A stretch of DNA of 33,687 nt from Polymyxa betae (taxonomy: Eukaryota > Endomyxa > Phytomyxea > Plasmodiophorida > Plasmodiophoridae), in assembly GCA_003693705.1 (NCBI GenBank), contig RBZT01000747.1, positions 1-33,687 of the forward strand. Reading direction: 5' to 3'. The notes under the pieces were generated by a model. That model searched no databases. It was not told the DNA's origin and saw nothing but the letters and a program-made list of their open reading frames with translations. Shown here one piece after another: positions 20,586 through 29,803 of the stretch. Both the position numbers and the translations under genes were made by a program. The first letter of the stretch is position 1. Each line of letters starts with the position of its first letter.

Positions 20586-22866
20586 ATGAAGGCCGCCGCC
20601 ATGCTCGTGGCCGTACTGGTCCTGGCCAGCGTCGCCGCTACCCAGGACCCCGATTCGCAGATCGACCGTCTTTGGGACTCACTCGTCGAGAAGATTCTGG
20701 CCCGGGGTTCGAATTCGGCCAGTACGACCATGGGCGTGTTTCGGAGATTCCGCTTCCTGCTCAAGACCCCGATATCGGATCTCTATGATGGACGCTTTCC
20801 GGACTCCGAAATTCTCCGGCGGATAACTGCGGCGATTCGCTTCATTGAAGAGACGTCGATTCCGTGGCCGGTGATCAGTCCGCAGCTGACCGTGTCCCTG
20901 TACGACCGCCTCATTAGCAGTGAGCATTTGACGGACTCCGAGAAAGCCGAAGGACTGAAACTCCTGATTGAGAAGATCGATGCGGATCTGATCACTGGAC
21001 TGTTGGCCTCCTCAAACTCGGATCTTCAATCGGAACCATTTCTGCAATTATTCCTGAACTATAAACAGCAGCTGGATACGGAGACGCCATTCACGTTTCA
21101 TCACATTCCTGCTGAGGTCATCGAATCACTTCATCGTGCTCGGCCTGAAGACGATAATTTCGGATTCTCCGAAGAAATCGTGTCCGAGGTCCGCGGTCGA
21201 TATCCTCCTCCATTCAATCGGTTCTTCCCGCAAGGACCTGGTTCAGACACACTGCCTAGATTCCGGAAAAATTCGCATCCATTGGCCACTCATTCTGTCC
21301 TCCTGGCTCTGCTCTATCAAGGAGTCCGCTTCAATTTTAAGGAATTTTTCCGTTTGGTGACTGTCTCAGCAAACGAAATTTCGGACATCATTCCACTATT
21401 ACGTTCACAGAATCTCGAGCTTCTCGATATCATGTTTACATTCTTCAATTTAAAAAACCTGTCTGAAGCTCGGGCGATGTTCCTCATTCCCATGGTGCGT
21501 CGTCTAATTCTCTCCAATACGGATTATTTCTTGACCAAACTCCTCAACTTCTGTCGTCTTGGAGAGCCCTGGTGTGCAGATTCCATAACCCTACTCCGAT
21601 TCATCACCGAACTGCCGTTCTTCCCGCAGATCGCGAATTCCGCAGATCAGTATGGATGTACTTTATTGAGTGTCTTTGTCAATAAATGGAAGAGGTCTAA
21701 TACTACCGATGATCCATGGTATCAAGCTCTATTCGATATTATTCGCCCATATACAGTGGATTTCGATTCTCTATTCGTCCGAGTGGTCGCACAGTTTCAG
21801 GAACTTCAACGTCTGAAAAGTCTCGGTCTTCCGCGTCCTGTCGGATTCCGTCGTATTCGGACTTGTGCATCGTTCCCATTAAGGATATGGAACAGATCCC
21901 GAATTGGAATTTCGTTCCTATTGAGAGCGGACAATCCCGTGAACTTCCTCCTTCTTTGGAAATCGTCCCTGAGACCGAATCGTATTTCGATCGTCTTCCG
22001 GACGATCTTATTCGAGTCATTATGAGCGCTGATCTGAAACTTGACCGAGTCCTTCCACAAGTTTGTCGCAGATTCCGCCATCTGTCCATTCCGTCATCAA
22101 TGCGGACACTGCTGTGTTTCGTTACCCAATCGAGTGAGCTCCCCGATCTGTTACGAGCTCTGCCGGAGCTGCTTCAACAGAATGCCGATCTCCGGCGCTT
22201 TTTAACGCCCCGGCTGATCGTGAGCCTGTACGACCGGGTGATGGAGTGTCATGATCTGACGGAATCCGAGAAGGTGTGACTGCTGAAGATTTTGATGGAT
22301 GAAGGCGACCGGGATCTGATTTCAGGATTGTTATGCAGCGGATCGCAGCTCTCATCACCGGCTATGATGGAACTATTTCTCAGTCAAAGTCCGTCAATGG
22401 ATTCTGCAGCAGCTCTGTCGGACAAAATTCCCGCCTCTATCATACAACATATCGAGAGCTGGCCGCTGTTGTCCGAACCGAGTCATTTTTCCAAGGAGGT
22501 CGTTGATGCCGTCCGCAGTCGTTTCCCCCCTCCTTTTAATCGCATCTTTCCATTTGGAGACAGATTGCCTGTTCGTATTTTGCAGAACCACCGCGATTGG
22601 TGGAAACACAGCGATCAAGACCTCTTACAGACGCTGCTGCGTGTTGGATTACGTTTCTCCTACGATGAATACTTCTGGCTGAAATGCCCCGCGCGTCTTT
22701 CCGATGCTCGAATTCAAGAACTGATTCCTCATTTGGGCTTCTCCGAGCCTGCTGACGTTATCGCAGCTTTGATCGAGTCCGTGGAAGTTCACGAAATGGT
22801 GACTGTCGTGCGTCATTGTCTCCGGTCTCCATTGGTGCTGCATTCCATCCAAGCAAATGCTAGAAG
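20586..22866 (+). CDS. Signal-peptide protein with two F-box-like repeat modules (3' end unresolved)
   Basis: Exon 1 (20586-21839, 418 codons) begins with a signal-peptide-like sequence (MKAAAMLVAVLVLASVAA). Module 1 starts DRLWDSLVEKI...VFRRFRFL and continues through VSLYDRL, SEEIVSEVRGRYPPPFNRFFP, TLLSVFVNKWKRS and FDIIRPY. A 44-nt intron with GTCGG donor (21840-21883) joins exon 1 in phase 0 to module 2. Module 2 opens with an F-box motif (LPDDLIRVIM...VCRRFRHLS) and repeats VSLYDRV, SKEVVDAVRSRFPPPFNRIFP and so on. DRLWDSL...RRFRFL of module 1 lines up with DRLPDDL...RRFRHL of module 2, so both modules carry an F-box or its relic. A TGA at 22277-22279 interrupts module 2 at a position aligned with Glu in module 1. 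A donor AG|GTATGA at 22867 ends the recognisable exon. An alternative is two genes, with the second starting at ATG 21887. F-box proteins normally recruit substrates to SCF ubiquitin ligases in the cytosol or nucleus, which conflicts with a signal peptide. Confidence 0.7.
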
Positions 22867-23515
22867 GTATGATTTATTTTTAGACGCGAAAAAGATACAC
22901 TCTATTTACGGACAGCTCTTATGTATTTAATTCCATCGTGATTCCGCAATTTGTTTGCGGGCTTTATTTTGCAGTCTGACGGCCTTTTGTAGTGAAGTTT
23001 CATACAAGTAAGTCGTACTGGATTCACGATTCCCATGCTGTATTCGTCATGATCATGCCCTCAGGAAGGAACCGCTTTGTTAGAAGCAGAACATTTTGCC
23101 TGCGAAGAATCCTACAAAGCTGTCTAAGACGTGCCTTGAAGCCGCTCTCGTATCCAGAAACGAAGATGCCGCCGCCAGTTCTGCGCAAGTAAGAACAATT
23201 TGAAACAGCAGCTAGCGCGAGTTCCTGATTCTCAAATGCAGAGCACGAATTGAGCAGCCTGCGGTAGATGATTAGGTAGAATATTCATCGTGTTCTAGAA
23301 GTTAGCAGCAATTTGGATTTTTTGATTGATTTTTAAGACCTCTTTCTTCAAATTCCGGAGTTCTCGCTGTTAAATCGTCACGTTGATTGCATCATATGCA
23401 ATAAAGAGCAGCGACATCAATGCAATTGCAAACTATATGGACATCGGTAATAGGTAGTACTGGCAGTGAGTGATCCACTTAGTCCATTTTCGTCACGATC
23501 AAAGATATTATGATA
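22867..23515. other. Unresolved downstream exons or 3' flank of the F-box-family gene
   Basis: A possible acceptor TTTTGCAG (ending 22975) and donor AA|GTAAGTCG (near 23008) could enclose a small exon, but the encoded residues do not match module 1, so it is not annotated as coding. The remainder is AT-rich with nothing recognised. Confidence 0.35.
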
Positions 23516-23815
23516 CTTACACGATACACTCGGAGACAATATGGAAAATATGTCTGAGCAGCGACATTCCGAAAACCGTAATAGAGCAGCGAGACTGTTC
23601 GGGCAGCCCTATCTCGAACATCAATCTCAGCCGTGATTCTACGCTGCGGACCCCGACAATCCCGGACACTCCGCCAGTGCGACTAAAGATCCGAGACGGA
23701 TCGTAACCATCAGCATAATCGGGACAAGGATCTTGTACGCAAGCAGGCAGAGAGCGAGGTGGGTCAACGCAAACGCAAAACCAGTACGACGCACTCGATA
23801 ATCGAACTTCGTCAT
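23516..23815 (-). CDS. Possible small membrane-protein gene
   Basis: On the minus strand an ATG at 23815 opens 58 codons with a strong hydrophobic stretch (GFAFALTHLALCLLAYKIL then VPIMLMVTI) preceded by basic residues. The frame ends at TAG. A second open stretch in another frame (RTGGVSGIVGVRSVESRLR... to a TAA at about 23520) overlaps its end and could be joined by a short intron whose acceptor is ATCTTTAG. The donor cannot be fixed: GTACAAG and GTTACG are candidates. No family was recognised. The hydrophobic block is convincing as a membrane segment, but the gene model is not firm. Confidence 0.35.
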
Positions 23816-23966
23816 CGGATCGTATTTACTGGATTGAAGCCGAGTTCAGCGAGAGACAGCCAAAAGGGTCCCCGGATTTGAGGATGCTGATTGATTTTAA
23901 ACCAGGACTGGACCGATGGAATCGGATGATGATTGACATAGTAAGCGAACACAAAATCGAAAAAGA

Positions 23967-24040
23967 CGTCAAAGGTGGGACTCGAACCCACAACCTCTCG
24001 GTTAACAGCCGAACGCGCTGACCAGTTGCGCCACTCAGAC
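23967..24040 (-). tRNA. tRNA-Asn (GUU)
   Basis: A 74-nt cloverleaf without intron. The D arm is GCGC/GCGC, the anticodon stem TTCGG/CCGAG encloses CTGTTAA with anticodon GTT, and the T arm is GTGGG-TTCGAGT-CCCAC. The acceptor GTCTGAG pairs with CTTTGAC with one T:T mismatch and one G:T pair. A run of five T follows immediately on the minus strand. It matches the eukaryotic tRNA-Asn(GUU) pattern throughout the anticodon and T arms. Confidence 0.92.
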
Positions 24041-25640
24041 ATACGCTGATACTGTTAGACGGGAGAGGGTTTGGAACTGGAATGGGTTTGAAGAAGTGTT
24101 TTATTTNNGAAGACAATGCTTCCGGTTGAATTAGCCTGAGTCAACGCTATTGATATCTCGAGATTGATCTAACAGCGCTCATATGCTAATAGATACTCTC
24201 CACCCTCGCTATGCGGAGTGCGCCGCCCACCAACTCTAATTGCAAGAATAGTTTCTATCCGATTGAAAGCGCGGTCCCCAATTGAGAAGTCAATTTTCTG
24301 TTTGTGCTCTTCAGCTAGCTTTGACCAGTAAGAAAACTCTGTATTAACCTTCTGAAATAGGACAGCAGAGCCAAAACAAAAATGGGTATTGCGCACGGTG
24401 CAGTTGCTCTAAGACTCTGAATACGGACATCAAGTCTTGAACTCACAGCTGAATCGTTACAAGAAACGCAAATGCAGCATGTGTAAGAAAAACGGGCACA
24501 TAAAATGATTTTGTTATGGTGTCGTTATGGTAGAGGAGAATGACTACGGTCTTGACTTGTGAGTCCTCCGACCTTTTCCAGGAGGTCTTTCAGGATGCTG
24601 TAAAGTGTGTCAACTTCTTGGAGCTTGTCGTCCTCGGATAGTATGCGAATGATGTCCGCCGTGATTCGCTCACTACGATCTGGTATTTGAAAAATAGCAC
24701 AGCACCACCTGTTTAGTGATACCAATTGTCTCACATCTTCTCATCTCTATAGAACCTACACCGCCTAGAACTTACAACATTTAGTTGCGGTCCGAATTAT
24801 AGCGAACTAGCCAATTGAGATGTCAATTTTGAGACGTTTGTTGAAGCTCTTCATCCGCTTAGAAAACTTGGGTATTGTCATGCAACCGCGGAACTCGTTA
24901 CTGTAGGTTTAGTCGACTTGACGTTTCAATCAAGACCTTGGCAGCATTGATCGGACATGACGATGGCTCCGGCAGATAGTTCATGGACGTCGCCGTCCGT
25001 TAATCAAGTCAAGGAGGCTAGCATCGCATATCACGCTAAATCAGACCGTGCGCAATTGCAGCCGTGATCAGGGCCAGGATACGAGGAGAGATATCGTCGC
25101 TGGAACGCTGAAGACGACGAGGACGAGAGATGCGACCGTTGTCAGCTGATTTTGAAAGTACGAATGGAAAGTTTTTTCATTCATCCCTCAAAAAAAAACT
25201 GAACAGAACGTTATTCACCGCTCTAAAAAAAATCCGAAACGCTCTAAGCTATTTCAAGTGCAGAATCTCTTGGAAATTTTTATCTATGGATTCGTCTAAA
25301 TGAAATATAAACCTCAATATACACGGATGGGTTTCGCTCGATCCTTTCCCTAAACCCTAAATCCGAATCATTGTACATCAAGCAATGCTCTAAAACAGTT
25401 GATTTGGGTTGTCGGAAAAGCTCGATCATGAGACTCCGCTGTTTACAGCTCGCGATAACATGGCTTTATTCCAGATCACAGGCTTGAACGATCCAATATA
25501 TCGATACCACTTTAGAGCGGTGAATCCCAATTCTAGAGCTGTGAAACTCCAATTAGCGCAACAATATCATCCTCTTTTTTGAGCGCCGCTCCAGCCAAAA
25601 TTTTAGCCGGAAATTGATGGTTAAAAGCGCCTGGATAGTT
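24041..25640. other. Intergenic region with decayed coding-like fragments and an assembly gap
   Basis: Two undetermined bases lie at 24107-24108. Minus-strand stretches around 24525-24700 (including IIRILSEDDKLQEVDTLYSI) and 24220-24365 (including KLAEEHKQKIDFSIGDRAFN) read like protein. The second recurs in weaker form at about 24795-24885 (shared AAAATTGAC-TCTCAATTGG), so a decayed tandem duplication is likely. On the plus strand, ATG 24957 opens 36 codons to a TGA at 25065-25067, and the same frame stays open beyond, with ERCDRCQLILK before a possible donor GTACGA. A telomere-like CCCTAAACCCTAAA lies at 25348-25361. None of these is annotated as a gene. Confidence 0.35.
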
Positions 25641-26456
25641 TTATTGGGAACATTTAGAAAAAAGCGGTGAAACTATTCGGAAAATGCGATAGACTCCAAG
25701 GAGGCCGAACCCAATAGCCAGAGACAGAGAGAGGCCCTGCTTGATAGTGTTACAGGCCGACAGAGCTATTAATATCTGCGACAGGGATATCGTTACCGCC
25801 ATGACGGCCTGCGCACACAGATACGCCAGGTGGCTGCGGGCGGAGCCCTCCGCACGGACAGGGTACATCTGTAACGACAGCGACAATTCGGCTGTGACCA
25901 GTTCATCCCACCTGACCAGGTAACGATAACTGTAACGTAAGCACATGGGTGGTAACGTGAATCACCAGACGACGTTCGCGACGCAGGCGTCGCCGTGCAT
26001 GAGATTCCAGACGGCGACCACGAAGTAGACCAAGAGGATGCCCAGGTACAGGATCGCTAGACAGTAATTCGGTAACGTGGGCGGTATCGTTAGGTAACGT
26101 AAACGCCGGAGGCCTTGGCCTCGCTCCAGCTCGCCCGAACTCTGACAGGTTTCCGCGAGCGTTATGTGGAGCTCGTCATGGGGTCTCCTCGAGGTAACGT
26201 TAACCACGTTCACTGCCCGGACACGTTACACTATTTGACAGTGACACGTTTCAAGCCGCACCTGCAATTGGGTCGATTTGCGAGGAGGCCCGGTTTCCTC
26301 TGCTGCTGCTGCAACCCTCCTCATACGATACGATGATGGATCGGGTCCCGCCTGTAACGTCAAAGAGGGTATCAAATCAGTCGTAACGTATCTCGGACCC
26401 GGGACGATGGCGACCAGCACGACCAGTAGCAGGACAGACGGACGGCATTCGACCAT
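25641..26456 (-). CDS. Three-span membrane protein with signal peptide (paralog A)
   Basis: The ATG at 26456 starts a signal peptide (PSVLLLVVLVAIVPG). A likely 36-nt intron (26387-26352, GTTACG...GTTACAG) follows; it is stop-free and in frame, so retention is possible. The next junction, near 26250, is unresolved. An exon ending at 25966 encodes an extracellular-looking segment and membrane span 1 (IPPTLPNY then CLAILYLGILLVYFVVAVW). A 36-nt intron (25965-25930, GTGATT...GTTACAG, phase 2) leads to the last exon with span 2 (CAQAVMAVTISLSQILIAL) and span 3 (LSLSLAIGFGLLGVYRIF), ending TAA. It is paralogous to the gene at 29804-31032: the IPP..NY-span block, the RW...LSL block and spans 2-3 align, and the phase-2 intron lies at the same place. 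Family unknown. The gene is unusually rich in GTAACGT/ACGTTAC words in exons and introns. Confidence 0.72.
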
Positions 26457-27093
26457 TGGGCAATGATTGTAATGACGCCGAGAAACGCGAAGAACATCGG
26501 CCGAAACTGCGCACTATCAGCTGGAAAGTGCGCCTAATTTTCTCTACCGTTGCGAACAGTTTTTAAAAACGCTGTCCTTTTGTTAGGGGGTTTGCGGATT
26601 TTATAAGATCGACCTGCAACCATGATCAACAACAGATTCAAAGGCAATCGATAGATTTCGGGCCATTGGGTTCATATGAGGTTCACGAAGTTTTAAAAAG
26701 ATCAAAATTTAAGTGAAATAGTCCGGCTTAAGTTTCTGAAAATAGCAAGTAGTTTGAAATCTCGTATGGATGATTGCTGTTTTCGCACAAAAGTGCGTGA
26801 GTGTACGTTCTGTCCCCACAGTGGAAAAATTCAACTCGCATATTTCATCCAAGAAAACTGCGGGGGAGTTTTCAGGCACGGATTGCTGTTTTCCCGTTTT
26901 CGCACAAAACTGCGAGAGTGTACAAACGGGCACAAAAGTGCGAGAGTGTACAAACGGGCACAAAAGTGCTAAAGTGTACGCTCTGTCCCCACAGTAGGAA
27001 CAGTCAAAACGCATTTTCATCCCAATGGAAATGCGCGGGACTTTTCAGGCAACCAATACACCTTTAGCTCTTGTTTCGCGATAACCTTTTCAT
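26457..27093. other. Intergenic region holding the duplicated block upstream of the BTB gene
   Basis: Apart from the repeats at 26772-27051 no feature was recognised. This is the shared 5' flank of the divergent three-span gene (minus) and the BTB gene (plus). Confidence 0.45.
26772..27051 (+). repeat. Imperfect duplication upstream of the BTB gene with a nested 28-bp tandem repeat
   Basis: Two copies (26772-26880 and 26881-27051) share GATTGCTGTTTTC at the start, CACAAAAGTGC...AGTGTACG, CTCTGTCCCCACAGT or its variant, and TTTTCAGGCA at the end. The second copy is longer because it holds TGCGAGAGTGTACAAACGGG plus CACAAAAG twice in tandem (26911-26938, 26939-26966) and a partial third copy. 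It ends about 40 bases before the BTB start codon. Confidence 0.85.
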
Positions 27094-27924
27094 ATGCTGA
27101 TTATGGAGAGCGTCCCTGTGTCGTCGCGTTCGCTGTTGGAGGATGTGGTGGCGGCTTTGTTCAATCAGGAGTCCTGCAGTGACCTGCGCCTTGTCGTCGA
27201 CGGCACGACGTTCTTCTGCCATCGGAACGTTCTATCTACGAAGAGCGAATATGTCCGACAGATGCTTCAATCTTCACTGTTAGAGAACCAATCTTCGCTT
27301 GTCGTCCAGCTGCCATTTCCGAGCGGTAACCCATCGTCACACGCGAGATTGTTCGAGCTCTATCTGAAGGTCGTCTACGGGCTTTTAGATCTGTCACAAG
27401 ATCACGTTTCGATCATACCGGTGGTGGCCAAGATCGCGGATTTTATGATGTCGAAATCCATTCTTGATCTATGCGATCATCTTCTGAGCTCTTCAAAGAT
27501 GAATCTCGATAGGCTTCTGTTTGCGCAGCGATATAACCTTCCTGTAACATTACACAATTGCATACAGAAAATGGCGAGCAATGCGATCGTACAGAGCCCG
27601 AAACTATTACGGATTAATCTGGAAAATATTCTAAAAATGGTGTCGCTCTGTGATCAGGGATCCTTTTATACAATGCGGCTCATTGTCTGCTATACATCCG
27701 AAGGACGTCAAAAGGGCATTGGGCCAGTACAGATTCACGGCGACGAGATGGTGCAGCTATTCAAATCGTGTATTGAAATGGCCGCCCAGAAATGGCCGCT
27801 GGAATTTGTGAAATATTTTCATGAACGGTTGGACGAAATCGAGCTGATCTACGATTCCGGTGAAAAAGATTCCGTGTTCATGCTGAAAACTATCGCTGAT
27901 CGATACATGAAAATGGTATCGTAG
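27094..27924 (+). CDS. BTB/POZ-domain protein
   Basis: An intronless frame of 276 codons ending TAG. Residues about 14-110 carry the BTB signature: DLRLVVDGTTFFCHRNVLST resembles the usual D(V/L)x(F/L)xVxGxxFxAHRxVLAA strand-helix start, followed by SEYVRQML (the S..F..ML position) and a later helix with VVYGLLDL. The C-terminal half is helical with no recognised partner domain; no Kelch, ankyrin or MATH repeats are seen. BTB proteins dimerise and many act as CUL3 ubiquitin-ligase adaptors, which is known for the family but not shown here. A second ATG three codons in is an equally good start. An imperfect repeat block ends just upstream and may overlap the promoter. Confidence 0.85.
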   Translation: MLIMESVPVSSRSLLEDVVAALFNQESCSDLRLVVDGTTFFCHRNVLSTKSEYVRQMLQSSLLENQSSLVVQLPFPSGNPSSHARLFELYLKVVYGLLDLSQDHVSIIPVVAKIADFMMSKSILDLCDHLLSSSKMNLDRLLFAQRYNLPVTLHNCIQKMASNAIVQSPKLLRINLENILKMVSLCDQGSFYTMRLIVCYTSEGRQKGIGPVQIHGDEMVQLFKSCIEMAAQKWPLEFVKYFHERLDEIELIYDSGEKDSVFMLKTIADRYMKMVS

Positions 27925-28528
27925 AAAGCCGACCAAAGTCCCAATTTGTTTTCAAAAAAAAGTTGAACTGTTAACAGCCTATTATGAGTGTGAATACACA
28001 CGATCTATTATAATAGTGGGCACAGGATTGAGAGGACCAGGAGCCACGGACTTTTTGCGAAGCTTAAGACGAGAAGGAGCGTTGATTCGAAAACGGCGTT
28101 GACCGAATTTTGCTACCTTGTTTAGCCTTGGTTATCGTTTACATAAGAATATTGTTCACAAAATCTTATATTCAGCAGCGAATTTTAAAAGCGGCTAAAA
28201 GTTGCTTCTATCAGAAATTGCTTCCAATGACCTGACAATGCCAATTCCAACAACTGGTTACAGCCCTCAATTTCCTAACAGCAACTTTAAAACGAAAATT
28301 GGGACACATTTCTGATTTTATCCTTCACAAATTCCGTTTCGCAATGAGTATTAGGGTTAGGGTTTGAATTGCAAGCGCCAGTAAGCAGTTCGTTTTGAGC
28401 CCAGCGAAACCGTTGTTAATGTTACATTGGTTGATGAAGCTGAGGTAACGTTACATGGCTGGCAGTCGGTCATGGTCGTCAGTCCGGATGCGATCGAACA
28501 GTACCACGCTCAACACGTCGTCGTCGTC
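27925..28528. other. Intergenic region with telomere-like tract and GTAACGTTAC palindrome
   Basis: TTAGGGTTAGGGTTT lies at 28351-28365 and a perfect palindrome GTAACGTTAC at 28445-28454, both upstream of the lectin start. The lectin frame is open back to 28427, but the residues are not convincing as a mature N terminus. Confidence 0.5.
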
Positions 28529-29248
28529 ATGCTGGCCCGACGCCGGCTCTGCGGAATGCGGCTCTGGCTGGGGCTGTACGCCGTGCTTCTGATGGCAGTG
28601 CCGAGGACGGCGGCCCGGATCACGATGAACTGGGTCCTGGACCCCATCGCCCTTATCAGCCCCAACGAAATGTTCGCCACCCGAATCGGCGGCGTCGTAC
28701 CGGCCCAGGCCGTGCTGAACCTGGCCTGCCCCAGTAACAACATCATCTCGACGATCAAGTTCGCGTCGTGGGGGCGGCCTTCGGGCCAGTTCCCGGACTT
28801 TGTCCGAACGAATTGTTCGGCGACGAACAGCAGCGCGATTGCGTCCGCCGCCTGTGTCGGGTCGGCGTCGTGTGCGTTGAACGCGTCGGCGGCGGTGTTC
28901 GGAGATCCGTGCCCCGGGGAGGCCAAGCAGCTCGCCGTGTTGGCGTTGTGTTCGCCGCTGATTGGGAGCGCGGCCTCCGAGGAGAATACCGCCCATCTGC
29001 AGTGTCCGGGCAGCCAGCTCATGTCCGTGATCACGTTCGCGTCGTTCGGGAGGCCGAGCGGCAGCTTTCCCAACTACCAGACGACGTCGTGTGCGTCGTC
29101 GTCCAGTCATCAAGTGGTGGCGGCCTCCTGTCTCGGACGGAATTCGTGCTCGGTCCTGTCCAATATTGGCGTGTTTGGTGATCCGTGTTCGGGATTGGGA
29201 AAATGGCTCTATATAGTGGCGTTATGCACAGATCTCGTGTTTGCATAG
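28529..29248 (+). CDS. Secreted protein with two SUEL-type (rhamnose/galactose-binding) lectin domains
   Basis: A single exon of 239 codons plus TAG. The ATG at 28529 gives a signal peptide with basic start (MLARRRL) and hydrophobic core (LWLGLYAVLLMAVP); the ATG at 28556 is a possible alternative. Two SUEL lectin domains follow at about residues 63-141 and 155-233. Each has the pattern C...I..I.FAS(W/F)GRPSG.FP......C........AA.C.G...C.......VFGDPC.G..K.L.V.ALC, with GRPSG at the position of the animal YGR motif and FGDPC at the DPC motif. Conserved Cys pairs are present in both. SUEL domains bind galactose or rhamnose in animal egg lectins and occur in plant and protist proteins. No membrane anchor is seen, so secretion is expected. 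The gene sits between two paralogous membrane protein genes. Confidence 0.9.
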   Translation: MLARRRLCGMRLWLGLYAVLLMAVPRTAARITMNWVLDPIALISPNEMFATRIGGVVPAQAVLNLACPSNNIISTIKFASWGRPSGQFPDFVRTNCSATNSSAIASAACVGSASCALNASAAVFGDPCPGEAKQLAVLALCSPLIGSAASEENTAHLQCPGSQLMSVITFASFGRPSGSFPNYQTTSCASSSSHQVVAASCLGRNSCSVLSNIGVFGDPCSGLGKWLYIVALCTDLVFA

Positions 29249-29803
29249 CTGTAAACCCTAAACCCTAATATATTGTCAGATTTGTGATTTGTGGAAGAAG
29301 ACTGCCTTGACGAGTACATTTGACGTAAAGCCCAAAGTTGTGATCTTCTGATTTTGTTTGAATGGCGCAGTATTTTTGACACAAACTTCGAACGGAGGCC
29401 GAGTGAGAGGCCAGCATCGTTCCAGTCGCGCATTTTTCATCTTTTCATAGCGCACTTTTTCGCATTTCACATTATGGCAGAGTGTTCTCGCTGTTTCTCA
29501 GAAAAGATGCGGGTTTCTCAAATGTTCTGCTGCTATGAAAAATATCCAATTCCGAAAGCCATCAAGATGGTTCTGATCAGATTAGCTTCCAAGCAAAAGA
29601 TCGGCAAAAGGCAGTTCACTATTTGAACGAAACATCTCGGATCAAAGAGAGAATCGAGAGAGAAGTTCTGCGCGAAAACTCTCGGCTATTCTGTGACATT
29701 AAAAAGCGGGCAAAGATTACAGTATGCGCCAAGAGGCGTTCTTAAAATTTCAACTTTTATAAAAAAACAACTGTACAAGAACATCGAAATAGATTCAGCA
29801 ACG
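29249..29803. other. Intergenic region starting with a telomere-like tract
   Basis: AAACCCTAAACCCTAA lies at 29253-29268, five bases past the lectin stop codon. The sequence GTAAACCC...TATTGTCAG (29251-29279) would itself pass as a 29-nt GT-AG mini-intron in the 3' UTR. Nothing else was recognised. Confidence 0.5.

Noticed and set aside
22277-22291. A 15-nt intron (GTGTGACTGCTGAAG, 22274-22288) removing the in-frame TGA
   Set aside because: It would delete residues that align gap-free with module 1 (LLK region), and no other intron here is that short.
16363-25067. A firm claim that UGA is a sense codon
   Set aside because: Only three cases, two in likely pseudogene material, and paralog B seems to use TGA as its stop. 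Kept as a finding of moderate interest only.
28451-29113. Large minus-strand ORFs opposite the lectin gene
   Set aside because: They are Arg-rich products of the high GC content of the real gene on the plus strand, with no domain.
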